A program made the position numbers and the translations under genes. Under the pieces are notes generated by a model. That model made no database searches and was not told the DNA's origin. It was given only the letters and a program-made list of their open reading frames with translations. From Sequoia sempervirens (taxonomy: Eukaryota > Streptophyta > Pinopsida > Cupressales > Cupressaceae), in NCBI GenBank assembly GCA_007258455.2, contig VDFB02358134.1, positions 215,373,565 through 215,437,564 on the forward strand: a stretch of 64,000 bases of DNA, read 5' to 3'. This document shows, piece after piece, positions 1-10,110 of the stretch (its first letter is position 1; every line of letters begins with the position of its first letter).

Positions 1-3000
1 AGAACGACAAAGCACTTGCCGAGTTCTTGGGATTACAAGAAGGCATACCAAACGGTGATCATAAGGCTGGTTTTACCATTGACTTAGACAATAAAGCATA
101 CTTTGGGGAATCTGTTCAACCCTCCAGTCACAAAAATGAGAAAAAGAATAAACAAGATAAAAAGGATGAGTCTCTAGGTGAAAACAAAAAGGCACCTTTA
201 GACAATGAAAAAGTAAAAAGAAAGGATGCATCCGAGGGTGAAAACCTCTCTGAGGCACCTAAGGATGGAGGTTTGAAAATTCTCCCTGTTGCATAGGAAA
301 ATTCACCCATGCTCGTTGAAGAATCAGTGGAAGTCAACATAGGTACCAAAGAGAATCCTCGACTGGTTTATTTTGCAGCGTCATTAACAACTGAAGAACA
401 GCCAGAATTTCATAACTTCTTTGCATAGAGACAGATAAATTTTGCTTGGTCATATGTGGATATGCTAGGGTTGGATCCTGACCTTGTTCTACATCATTTT
501 CCCTTACAACCAGGTGCCAAACCAGTGAAACAAAAGTTGAGAAAAATGCACCCACAGATTGCTTTGTTAGTTAAGGCAAAACTCAAGAAACTATTAGATG
601 TTGGTTTCATCAGATCTATCAACTATATAGATTGGATTTCTAATCTTGTACCAGTCACTAAACCAACTAGGGGCATCCGCATCTGCAATGACTTTAGAGA
701 TATCAATAAAGCTTGTCCTAAGGATGACTTCCCTTTGCCTAACATAGACATGATAGTTGACATGACAACAAGATATGAGATGTTGTCCCTTATGGATGGA
801 TTCTCAGGATATAACCATATTAGAATTGCAACTGAAGACCAACCTAAGACAACCTTCACTTGTCCTTGGGGAATGTATTACTAGAATGTTATGCCCTTTG
901 GACTCAAAAATGTAGTTGCAACCTACCAACGGGACATGACTACTATCTTTCATGATCTAGTACACACTCTAATGGAGGATTATGTTGATGACGTTATTGC
1001 AAAATATAAGACAAGGGCAGAACATTTACAGGTTTTAGACAAGATATTTCAGAGGTTAGAGAAGTATAATGTGCGACTCAATCCAAAGAAATGTGTGTTT
1101 GGAGTCAAGTTAGGAAAGCTGTTAGGTTATATCATTTCTAGACGAGGCATTGAAGTGGATCTTGCTAAGGTGAAAGCAATAATGGACATGCCACCACCCA
1201 CTAATCTCAGTCAACTAATTACATTATAGGGAAGGTTGCAATCTATCAGGAGATTTATAGTGCAGTTAGCAGACAAGACACATCCTTTTCAACATTTACT
1301 TAAGAAAGGAGTACCCTTTTCATGGACAATCAGGTGTGGAGAAGCTTTTCAATTGATTAAAGAATATTTACTCACACCACCAGTCTTAATGCCACCTGTT
1401 GAAGGAAGACCTTTGATTCTTTATATTACAGCAACCCATTCATCACTCGACGCATTACTTGCATAGAATGATGATGAAGGTCATGAAAGGGCAGTCTATT
1501 AAATCAGTCAGACTTTGCTATGTTATGAGCTCAACTATAGTACCATTGAACGTTCTTGTCTTGCAGTAGTATTTGCTACTCAAAAATTGAGACATTATAT
1601 GCTAAACCATCAAACAATGTTGATTGCTAAAATAGATCCTTTGAAATATCTTCTCAGCAAGGCAGCATTAACAGGACGACTGGCCAAATGGGTTATGATA
1701 CTTAGTGAGTATGACATCCAGTATGTAGAAAGAAAGGCTATTAAAGGATAGGTCATTGCTGATCAGTTAGCTGACACACCCATATAGGCAGATCACCCAT
1801 TAGATGTAGACTTTCATGATGAGTTCATATTCATAATTGACACAAACATAACATGGAAACCGTACTTTGATGGCTCACATACAAATCATGGTTCAGGGGC
1901 TGGTATACTGTTTATTACACCACAGGGTGATTCCATCCCTAAGTCATTCAGGATTGCATTCCCATGCACTAACAACATAGCAGAGTATGAAGCTCTAGTG
2001 ACAGGGTTACGCATGGCAGTCAAGTGGAAAATTAAGATTTTACAGGTATATGGGGATTCTCAACTAGTAATCAGACGAGTGAATGATGATTATGAGACTA
2101 AGGATGAGAAGCTTGCTCCATACAAGCGCATGGCTAATAGCTTTAAATAGTACTTTGACAAAGTTGAATTTCATCAAATACCTCATGTTTTAAACAGGGC
2201 AGCAGACGCTATGGCTACAATAGCCTCACTTCTTGACATTCCTAACAATGTGCCTAAATTTGATTTCTTCGTAGAATAGCTTTTGGTTCTAGCCTACGAT
2301 ATCCTAGATTCTGAAATGGTGTGTGACATTGTTGGTCCTGATTCCCCATGGTACAAAGAAATCTATGATTACCTTCATGGCAAGGTCATGGCCATTGGCC
2401 TATCAAATAACCAATGTAGGACATTCCTCTGTAAGTCAACCAAATACACCATCGTCGAAGACACCCTATATAGACGCGCCTTAGATAATACCCTACTGAG
2501 ATGTCTTGATTCTACTGAAGCACAAGCAACCTTGCATGGGGTGCATGAGGGTATATGTGGTTCCCATTCTAGCGGTCCTACCTTAGCCAAAAAGATTATG
2601 AGACTAGGTTATTACTGGCCTACTATGGAAAAAGACTCATATGTCTTTGTAACGAAATGACGCCAATGCCAAGTTCACGGAGATTTGATACATGCGCCAG
2701 CATAAGAGCTCCATCCTATAATGTCACCATGGCCCTTTGCCCAATGGGGACTTGACCTCATAGGTAAGATCCACCCCACATCCTCTAATGGACACAAATT
2801 CATTATCACTACCACTGAGTATTTTACGAAGTGGATTGAAGCCATTCCTATGACATACATTACCGGCACAAAGATTTCTAAATTTATCCTTAACTATATC
2901 ATCTGTCGGTATGGTGTCCCTCAGTCCATAATCACTGATAATGGCCGCCCATTTAAGAACCAAGAAGTCCACCACCTATGTGATGAATTTCATATCCAAC

Positions 3001-3230
3001 ATCACTTTTCTACTCCATACTACCCACAAGGTAACAGCCAAGCGGAGGCATCTAACAAGACCATCATTAGAATCCTTAAGAAGACTGTTAATGATGCTGG
3101 TTGTGACTGGCATTTACAGCTTAACCCTGCCTTATGGGCTTATTGTACAAGTATTCATACTACCACTGGTGCTACTCCATATTCACTTGTATTTGGCTCT
3201 AAAGCTATTCTACCTATTGAGGTTGAGATT
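1..3230 (+). pseudogene. Element A pol: RT, RNase H, second RNase H, integrase (first part)
   Basis: One reading frame (codon starts at multiples of 3) runs from the window edge to 3230 with no frameshift but 12 in-frame stops: TAG at 294, 426, 882, 1227, 1464, 1749, 1785, 2148 and 2277, TAA at 1500 and 2703, TGA at 2658. Bases 27-455 are a lysine-rich linker before RT. RT spans about 456-1229 and has the catalytic YVDD (in EDYVDD) and MPFGLKN. RNase H spans about 1236-1751. A second RNase H (about 1850-2270) shows FDGSH, AEYEAL and YGDSQL, which supply the D, E and D residues. Integrase follows: the HHCC finger (HEGICGSH) has lost its first Cys to the TGA at 2658, and the core keeps GLDLIG, ITDNGRPF and the NSQAEASNK glutamate. 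The protein would copy and integrate the element; this copy cannot. Confidence 0.92.
3226..3230. other. Target site duplication of COP, left copy (AGATT)
   Basis: AGATT directly precedes the left copia LTR and recurs at 8664-8668 after the right LTR. A 5-bp duplication is normal for copia integrase. Confidence 0.95.
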
Positions 3231-3761
3231 TGTTAGAAGATTAATCTTTACTTGGTAAAGGTTATTCTTTAATTGTAATTATTTATTAACTTGTAGGAAT
3301 ATTCCAAAGGAATCCCTACAATTCTTTTGTCCTTTTTGTCATCTCACACATGTGTGAGGATGGCTTATTTTTAATTCCTTTATTAAGGAATATTTGTAAC
3401 CACCTCCTTAAGAGGTGACACTTTGCACACACATAGATGAATGGTGGCATTCATTGAGTTGGGAGTTACATTATAACTCCTTCTTCTCACCTCTACTTAT
3501 TGAGGTGCCTCTCCTCTCATTCTTCAAGACTCATGCAAGCAAGCTAAGGCTGAAGCTCTCTCTCTTTGTATTATTTTTTAGGCATTTTGCCTCCATTTAT
3601 AATATTGGGGTTTTTTCTTGTTTTTTCCCCTTAACAAATTCTTGTGTCTCTCTTGCTTTGGTGGTGCTTGGTTTGGCTACTTCAACTTATTTGGTAATCT
3701 CTTTCCTTCAAACAATTGCTCTTTATTAGTACTTTCCATTGCTCTTTTTTATTTCCTTTCA
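3231..3761 (+). repeat. COP 5' LTR (531 bp)
   Basis: Begins TGTTAGAAG and ends TTTCCTTTCA. It matches 8137-8663 with differences mostly in T-runs. It carries the promoter and the first half of the terminal redundancy; I do not see a convincing TATA box. Confidence 0.95.
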
Positions 3762-3773
3762 TGGTATCAGAGC
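3762..3773 (+). promoter_or_regulatory. COP primer binding site (tRNA-iMet)
   Basis: TGGTATCAGAGC starts at the base after the LTR. It is complementary to the 3' end of plant initiator methionine tRNA, the usual primer for copia minus-strand synthesis. Confidence 0.95.
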
Positions 3774-5372
3774 TTGGTATTACTAATATTTTGTGAGCTA
3801 CATTGTTGAAGGTTTACCAGATTTTTCAACACACCATTGGAGGCACTCAAAGAGAAAAAGAGAAGAGCCAAAAACCTAATCTTGTTTTTTGTTTGATATA
3901 TTTTTCTAACCATTGTGCAGGATTTCTTATCTAAATATTTCTAAGTTTTTCAAATTTCAAATTTGTGCAATATATTTTGCATGCATGATTTATTTATTTA
4001 TTTTTGCATAAAAATTTAAAAATCCATTTTTTGCATATTAAAATTTTAGTAAAAAATCAATTTTTTTAGGGGCTCTAACTCTAGTTCAGAAATTTTTTTT
4101 AGAAAAAAAAAGCTAATCTATTTTTTTTGCAAATCTGTATATTAGATCTATAAAAAAATCCATTATAATTTGCATGCATGTTTATTCTTTTGCAGATTTT
4201 TAGAAACCCTCAAATAAAGGATTATAGTTCAGTCCTTTTTTAAAAAAAAAATTATTTCTGTATGTCATAATTTGCATGTTCAAATTTCTGTAAAAAAATC
4301 AATTTCTGTAAATAAATTTGTTTTTTTTTACGGATCTAACCCTAGTTCCAATTTTATTTTATTTTTAAAAAAAAAGACTAATCTGCTTTTTGCAAATCTC
4401 TAAAAAAAAAATCTCTATATTTTGCATATTTGCATCTTTGCATGTTCGAATTTCTGTAAATTTTTTTTTATTTTTTTAAGCTCTAACCCTAGTTTAGAAA
4501 TCTTTTCAAATAAATCAAATAAATCTTTCTTTTTCAAACTTGACACCTTCTTACAGAAGTTTTTTTTTAAATAATAAATAAATATCTAAAACCCAAATTT
4601 GTATGCATACAGTAAATAATAAATTCAAATAAAAAAACTTTTGCAGCCCTTGCCCCTCTGTTGCTCGAACCATGGCTTTTTGTTGTAATCTTGGCCCTTG
4701 AAAAAGCTGCTAATATCCCCTCTGGCCTGCTGCTTCGAAAAAGCTGCTAAATATCCCCTCTGGCCTGCTGCTTCGTCTCTCAAAACCCTTGCTGCTGCTT
4801 CTCCTCACACTTCACCTCTTACTTGCCTCTTTTCTATTTCCTTTCAAAAAAAAGCAGAGGGAAAAGAGGTAAAATCTCTTTTGTTTAAAAAAAAGATTTC
4901 ATTTTAAATGAAAAATCTTTCCCTCCCACATAGGAGGTAAAAGTTTCTTTTTATGAAAAATGTGTTTTTCCTCTTTTTAAAGAATCTTCCTATTTTTAAG
5001 GTTTTAAAAAAAGTTTAATCTTTTAAATCTTTCATTTCATATTTATTAGTTTATAACTTTAAAACTTTAATGTAGTTTTATTTATTAGTTTTAAATTAAT
5101 ATTATATAACTTTAGTAATTTTTCATAATTTATATTCTTAATTTAATTTTATATTTAAATCAATTAATTTTTTTTTTTTAAATCAATTTATATTGATATT
5201 ATTTAATTATATATCTTTTTAGATTGATTATTTTACAAATATAAGATATTTATTTTTTTCTCTAACTAAAAGGAGATTGTTTTTAATCAAAAGTGGTATT
5301 TTTTTTGTAAGCAAATATTTACAATACTTATTATTTTTCTCATAAAGTTGTGATTTTTTATTTTTGGCAATC
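3774..5372 (+). other. COP untranslated leader
   Basis: About 1.6 kb of very AT-rich sequence lies between primer site and gag with no convincing ORF. It holds at least four diverged copies of a segment containing CTAACCCTAGTT or similar (near 4071, 4214, 4331 and 4479), each preceded by TTTGCATGCATG-like text, so part of the leader grew by local duplication. An RNA packaging signal is expected in such a leader but cannot be located by eye. Confidence 0.7.
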
Positions 5373-6332
5373 ATGTCAACTTTAATTCCTGAAATTAAAT
5401 TAAATTCTTCTAACTATCATTCTTGGAAAACTCATATATGCTTTATTTTTCGGTTTAAACATCTTTTAGATGTAGCTACAGATCCTAAATCTAAACCAGG
5501 TTCATCTGCATCCAAAGATGAAATCGAAAAATGGAATCTCAAAAATGAAGAAGCCCTTGGCCTCATAGGTATCTCCATGTCACCCGAACTTTATGTTCAC
5601 ATTGGGACATGTACAACTGCCTATGAAGCATGGGACAAACTCAAAACAATTTATGATAGTACAAATGAATCAAGAAAAATTCAAATTCAAGATCAACTTG
5701 AAGATTTGAGGTATTCTGATTTTAAATCTATGGATGAATTTTTATTGAAATTTGATGCTTTAAATAGTCAATTGGATGGTTTAGGAGTTAAATTAGATAA
5801 TCTTAGATTAATTCATCTTATTCTTAAAAAGTGTCTTCCTAGACAATTTCAACAATTCATTACTAATATTCATGCTCAATTAGCTATTCCTTCTTTAGCT
5901 ACTCAATTAACTTATGATATTTTTCGTGATTTATTAAGACAAGAAGAGGCTAAGTTAATTCAGTTTGGTACTCTTAAGTCTAATGAACATGCTTTCTTGT
6001 CTAATCATAAGCAAAATTTTAAACCTCAATCTAAACAACAACATTATAATTCCAAACCTCATTATAATAATGGCAATGATCCTAGAGAGTTTAACTCTTC
6101 TAAGAGACCACATTGCACTTATTGCAATAAGGATGGTCATTGGAAAAATACTTGTTTTAAAAAGAAAAATGAGAAAAAGCCTATGAATCAAAATAATCAA
6201 CAGTTTCATAACAATGGTAATCAATCTAGACGTGCTTTTACATGTAGTTTTAATGTTTCTAAACCTTTTGAATGGGTTAATGATTCAGGTGCATCTCAAC
6301 ATGTTACTTCACATAAAAAGTTTGTTTTTTAA
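5373..6332 (+). CDS. gag: COP gag with truncated protease start
   Basis: This uninterrupted frame of about 319 residues starts at ATG 5373; an upstream in-frame TTG at 5364 is not a credible start. The N-terminal two thirds match the copia gag domain (Retrotran_gag_2/UBN2 type): SSNYHSWKTHI near the start and an AYEAWDKLKTIY segment. A CX2CX4HX4C zinc knuckle (CTYCNKDGHWKNTC) lies near residue 245 after a basic, Asn-rich stretch. Close to the C-terminus WVNDSGASQHV is the copia protease active site (DSGAS), but the frame stops about ten residues later, so protease is incomplete. Gag forms the particle and binds RNA. An intact gag in an element lacking integrase suggests it could still have been packaged with helper proteins. 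Confidence 0.92.
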   Translation: MSTLIPEIKLNSSNYHSWKTHICFIFRFKHLLDVATDPKSKPGSSASKDEIEKWNLKNEEALGLIGISMSPELYVHIGTCTTAYEAWDKLKTIYDSTNESRKIQIQDQLEDLRYSDFKSMDEFLLKFDALNSQLDGLGVKLDNLRLIHLILKKCLPRQFQQFITNIHAQLAIPSLATQLTYDIFRDLLRQEEAKLIQFGTLKSNEHAFLSNHKQNFKPQSKQQHYNSKPHYNNGNDPREFNSSKRPHCTYCNKDGHWKNTCFKKKNEKKPMNQNNQQFHNNGNQSRRAFTCSFNVSKPFEWVNDSGASQHVTSHKKFVF

Positions 6333-7205
6333 ATAACTTCACAAGTACTTTATTATTGGACTTGATCAACCCAATAATAGTGTACTTGTTTTACTCAATT
6401 ATATTTGGAATATGAAAAGGGGATATTCATGTAGTCATGAATGCATGAATATCGTCTTAAATGACTTATTTATACTTAATAATTATTCTCTTCATAGTAT
6501 GCATTTCCCATTATTCCATCACAATTTTTTTTTAATATTATTATCATTATTATTTATAACTTAAGGTGGATTGATTTGTGGTTTGAGAAATTATCATTCT
6601 CTCTACCTAAGTCTTGATCTATTGCAATATTTAAAACAAACCTAGTGTTTCCTTCTCAACTACAATTATGTTGTTTTGATAAAGGGAATTTGATATTTTA
6701 TTGTGTCTCATTAATATGATATTATGCCTTATTGGTAAATTTGGCTTTTTGATGGATTTATTTCATCTATATTTTTGCAAATTAAAATCTCATTGGAGTA
6801 TTTTCCTTCTTGATGGATTTATTCCATCTATATATGTTTTGCAAATTAATCACTTTATCAAGTCTCAATGGAGCCTTTATATATTTATTTTATGTGCTAG
6901 ACGCATTTGCAGTATTGTTGCATAGGGAGCCCTATCTATAATGAATCTTATATTTTATCAAGTCTCATTGGAGTTTTGGGACCCATGGAAAATATTTCCA
7001 TCCACTTTGATGGTATGCACTTACTTATTTATGATGAACTTAGATCTATTTTCTTAATTGATGGGGATCAAGTTCTTGAAACTCTTATGTTTCATTATTT
7101 TATTGAAGGCAATATGGTTTTTAAAACCATCTTTAGGACTAATTTTCAAAGTCCTTTATTATTAATCTTGATACAATTTCCCTTTACAATACAACAAATG
7201 ATGTA
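6333..7205 (+). other. COP degenerate spacer replacing protease end, integrase and RT start
   Basis: The copia integrase and the N-terminal RT should lie here but no HHCC, DD35E or early RT motif is visible in any frame. The sequence is AT-rich with three diverged direct repeats of a phrase built on GATGGATTTATT and TCAAGTCTCATTGGAG (about 6745-6800, 6810-6880, 6955-6980). It looks like filler or captured sequence, not a decayed integrase. Confidence 0.6.
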
Positions 7206-8142
7206 GTGAGAGGAAACCTAGAACTATTATTGCAATGTCTAGATATATTGACATTTTATAATTTGGGTTATCCTTTCTTTCTATCTCATGGTTTCATTAA
7301 AAGTAAAAATGATCCAAATTTATATATTAAGCATAGTGAAAATGATATTGTGATTATTATTTTATATGTTGATGATTTAATTGTCACTTCTAGTTCTAAC
7401 ATTTTGCTTAGTGATGTTAAGTCTCAACTCAATCAACAATTTCAAATGAGTGATTTGGGCCTATTACATTATTATTTTTATGCAAAATTGGAAAACACCT
7501 AAAGTGTTGGATTGGTTTCTAGATTCTAAACCACAGCAAACTCATTTTAAAGTTGCAAAAAGAATTTTAAGATATGTTAAAGGCACTCTTAATCTTGGTC
7601 TCTTTTATGATTCAACTTGTGATTTTTCTATAAAAGGTTATACTGATTTAGATTTAGGAGGTGATCCCAATGATGGGAGATCCACTTGTGGTTATTGTTT
7701 CTTTGTTGGATCAGGTGCAATCTCATGGAATAGTAAGAAACAACACTCTACTTCTCTTTGTTCTACAGAAGCTGAATATAAAGGTTGTACAAATGCATCT
7801 AAAGAAGCATTATGGTTAAGAAGATTACTTGAAGACTTGGGTCTACCTCAAAGGATCCTACTCCTTTATATTGTGATAATCAAAGTGCTATTGCTTTGGC
7901 AAAGAATCCAATTTTTCATGCAAGGACCAAACACATTGCTCTTCAACATCATTTCATTAGAGAGCAAATTGAAGACAAAGCAAATTTCTCTTTTGTATTG
8001 TAAAGGTGAAGATCAAGTTGCAGATATTCTCACCAAAGCTCTTTGTAAAGATAAATTTCTCTTCCATTGTAAAAATCTTGGATTACAACCCATTGAAGGG
8101 TTTGATGTAACCTCCCAAGTAAAGCTTAAGGGGGGATGTTAG
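7206..8142 (+). pseudogene. COP RT C-terminal fragment joined to RNase H
   Basis: The first part (7206-7502) contains ILYVDDLIVTS, the copia RT catalytic YVDD, followed by the QFQMSDLGLLHYY segment. The reading frame then shifts near 7500 and RT is cut short: the usual stretch between this motif and RNase H is missing. RNase H follows in 7510-8142: RILRYVKGTLN, YTDLDLGGD with the first Asp, RSTCGY, and CSTEAEY with the Glu. Near 7855-7985 the frame shifts and returns; the CDNQSA motif is readable only in the shifted frame. The end (QVADILTKAL) is the normal copia pol C-terminus. Not functional as it stands. Confidence 0.9.
8122..8136 (+). promoter_or_regulatory. COP polypurine tract
   Basis: AAGCTTAAGGGGGGA directly abuts the right LTR. 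Such tracts prime plus-strand DNA synthesis. Confidence 0.9.
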
Positions 8143-8663
8143 AAGATTAATCTTTACTTGGTAAAGGTTATTCTTTAATTGTAATTATTTATTAACTTGT
8201 AGGAATATTCCAAAGGAATCCCTACAAGTCTTTTGTCTTTTTGTCATCTCACACATGTGTGAGGATGGCTTATTTTTAATTCCTTTATTAAGGAATATTT
8301 GTAACCACCTCCTTAAGAGGTGACACTTTGCACACACATAGATGAATGGTGGCATTCATTGAGTTGGGAGTTACATTCTAACTCCTTCTTCTCACCTCTA
8401 CTTATTGAGGTGCCTCTCCTCTCATTCTTCAAGACTCATGCAAACAAGCTAAGGCTGAAGCTCTCTCTCTTTGTATTATTTTTAGGCATTTTGCCTCCAT
8501 TCATAATATTGGGGTTTTCTTGTTTTTCCCCTTAACAAATTCTTGTGTCTCTCTTGCTTTGGTGGTGCTTGGTTTGGCTACTTCAACTTATTTGGTAATC
8601 TCTTTCCTTCAAACAATTGCTCTTTATTAGTACTTTCCATTGCTCTTTTTTTATTTCCTTTCA
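8137..8663 (+). repeat. COP 3' LTR (527 bp)
   Basis: Same ends as the 5' LTR. By eye I count about four substitutions and about five homopolymer indels between them, which dates the insertion as recent relative to elements B and D. Confidence 0.95.
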
Positions 8664-8668
8664 AGATT
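8664..8668. other. Target site duplication of COP, right copy (AGATT)
   Basis: Identical to 3226-3230 and placed exactly after the CA end of the LTR. Confidence 0.95.
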
Positions 8669-9043
8669 CCTTCCCTAAGGGTATCCCTGAAAGGTCACAT
8701 TGATGATGAAGAGTACCGAGTATCGAGACTCCATGAGCTGGAATTCCTGGATGAATGCAGACAGAAGGCACTAGACCATCTTCAAGCATATCAGAATTGC
8801 CTTCATCGTAGCTATAACATGAAGGTATTGAATAGAAACTTTGATATTGGTGACCTGGTTTTAATGGAGAACCCAAAGAATCAAGCAAAAAGAGAAAAAC
8901 TAGGAAAGTTTGAACCAAATTGGTTAGGACCTTATGTTGTTACAGAAGCTTTTGGGTTAGGAGCGTACCAACTCTCTACTCCTGAAGGGGAACCATTGTC
9001 CTCACCAATCAATAGTCTGCATCTAAAGAAGTTCTGCGCATAG
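8666..9043 (+). pseudogene. Element A integrase C-terminal part (continues from 3230)
   Basis: The reading frame left at 3230 resumes here once COP and one AGATT copy are discounted, giving the EIPSLRV junction common in Tat integrases. It then shows a coiled segment (LDECRQKALDHLQ) and a C-terminal basic domain with VLMENPK and LGPYVVTEAFGLGAYQL, related to the GPY/F module, ending at TAG 9041-9043. No other stop occurs in this part. It confirms that COP interrupted a frame that was at that point still readable. Confidence 0.92.
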
Positions 9044-9109
9044 CTTCTGGGAGCCTTTGTCTTAATTAGCAAAAATATAAAAAAATTAGAAAATCAAAAA
9101 AATTGTTAT
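9044..9109 (+). other. Element A: short AT-rich spacer after pol
   Basis: A-rich text between the pol stop and the first stem-loop; no feature seen. Confidence 0.5.
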
Positions 9110-9265
9110 CAAGGTGAAAACCTGGTAAATAGGCATCTTGGTAACACCAAAAAAATTAGATAATCTAGAAAATAGTAAAGACAAATCATTCATCCAATAG
9201 TGAAAACCACTTTGGTGGCGCTTTGGATAGGTACCATGGTGAAAACCTGGCAAACAGGTGCCATG
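9110..9265 (+). other. Element A: GAAAACC stem-loop cassette after pol
   Basis: Two 31-nt stem-loops, 9110-9140 and 9235-9265, have outer arms of 7 nt, an unpaired AAAA on the 5' side, an inner 4-bp stem (CCTG with YAGG) and a 5-nt loop. Between them, near 9201-9225, a GAAAACCAC...GTGG hairpin follows the same design. Outer arms differ between copies (CAAGGTG/CATCTTG versus CATGGTG/TGCCATG) while pairing is kept. B and E carry the same arrangement after their ORFs. I infer a structured RNA element; its role is unknown. Confidence 0.65.
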
Positions 9266-9300
9266 TGTAGTTAACTCTGCTCCTTTGTCTACTATTACCC

Positions 9301-9365
9301 TGTACATACTAACTATCCCTGTACATAGTCCTTATCCCTGTACATACTACCTATCCCTGTACATA
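9301..9365 (+). repeat. Four-copy 19-bp repeat with TGTACATA
   Basis: TGTACATA occurs at 9301, 9320, 9339 and 9358, exactly 19 bp apart, each preceded by CCC or CC. The RNA form matches the Pumilio/PUF recognition consensus UGUANAUA. The position in the 3' region of the A transcript is where PUF sites act in host mRNAs, but binding is only an inference. Confidence 0.75.
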
Positions 9366-9539
9366 TCCCTTATGTTTCATATCCATCGCTTGTATATACC
9401 ATTCATAATAAGTGGTAGTCTTTCCCATAACTTGGAACGATTGACATTGAGTGCATTTCATATCCCCCATTTTACCCTATTCATAATCAATTGGTCTTAT
9501 ACTTGACTAGGGGAAAACACTGGACATGTGTCATATTGG

Positions 9540-10110
9540 TTCTTACATTGGCTATGTTGAAGACAAAAAACCATGGAAAATCCACGAACATCGGAAAATG
9601 ACCTAAGAAAACACAAAAACATCGAAAAACTTCAAAAAGACAAAAAAATCAAAACATTTCGAAAATCCAAAAAATAGAGTCAAAGTCAGTCACACTTGTC
9701 AGTCTTTGTCGTTTGTTGAACTACGTTGCCTCTATGATTGGACGTAGGCAAGGCCATCTGCCAATGTGCCCCCAAGGCATTAGGTCAGTCTGTTTAGGTT
9801 TGTCTGTATAAAATAATGCTTTGATCCATTTGTCTATATGACAAGGTCATTGGTCATGTCTAACTATGAGGTCTCTACGTGTATAACATAGGCAAGGCCA
9901 TCAATCGATGAGCCCCCAAGGCTGCACTAGGTCAGTCCATTAGGGTTCATCACATTCATTTTCACACACGTCTTCTATTTGTAGTTAGTCTTGTCGGTTA
10001 AGTCAAGTCAAACTACAAGGTCTCTGCGTGTATAACATAGGCAAGGTCATCAATCGATGAGCCCCCGAGGCCGCACTAGGTCAGTCCTTTAGGGTTTTTG
10101 TTGTCATACA
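9540..10110 (+). repeat. Element A: A-rich tract and three copies of a ~147-bp module
   Basis: An A-rich tract with phrases such as GAAAAATC (9560-9680) leads into three diverged tandem modules, each with a TAGGCAAGG core (near 9747, 9890 and 10037) followed by GAGCCCC and TAGGTCAGTC. The same module occurs once in B (about 26600-26700) and twice in E on the minus strand (about 44930-45180). No ORF. Function unknown. Confidence 0.75.

Larger units (their letters stand above)
3231..8663 (+). mobile_element. COP: Ty1/copia LTR retrotransposon, internally deleted
   Basis: The element has near-identical TG...CA LTRs (3231-3761 and 8137-8663), a tRNA-iMet primer site, an intact gag-protease ORF, a polypurine tract and a perfect AGATT target duplication. 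The gag, then (protease), then RT and RNase H order without a downstream integrase is copia-type. Integrase and most of RT are missing and replaced by about 0.9 kb of AT-rich sequence. By eye the LTRs differ by about four substitutions plus several homopolymer length changes, so this is probably the youngest insertion here. It sits in frame-preserving fashion within element A integrase. Confidence 0.95.

Noticed and set aside
1..3230. Possible use of TAG as a glutamine codon, since most in-frame stops look like Gln positions.
   Set aside because: The sequence is plant nuclear DNA, some stops replace Trp or Cys, TAA and TGA also occur, and the intact COP gag frame ends normally. Decay of methylated CAG and TGG codons explains it.
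9301..9365. Reading the TGTACATA array as a simple microsatellite.
   Set aside because: The period is 19 bp with variable spacer bases and a constant octamer, so it is not a short-unit microsatellite; kept as a finding instead.
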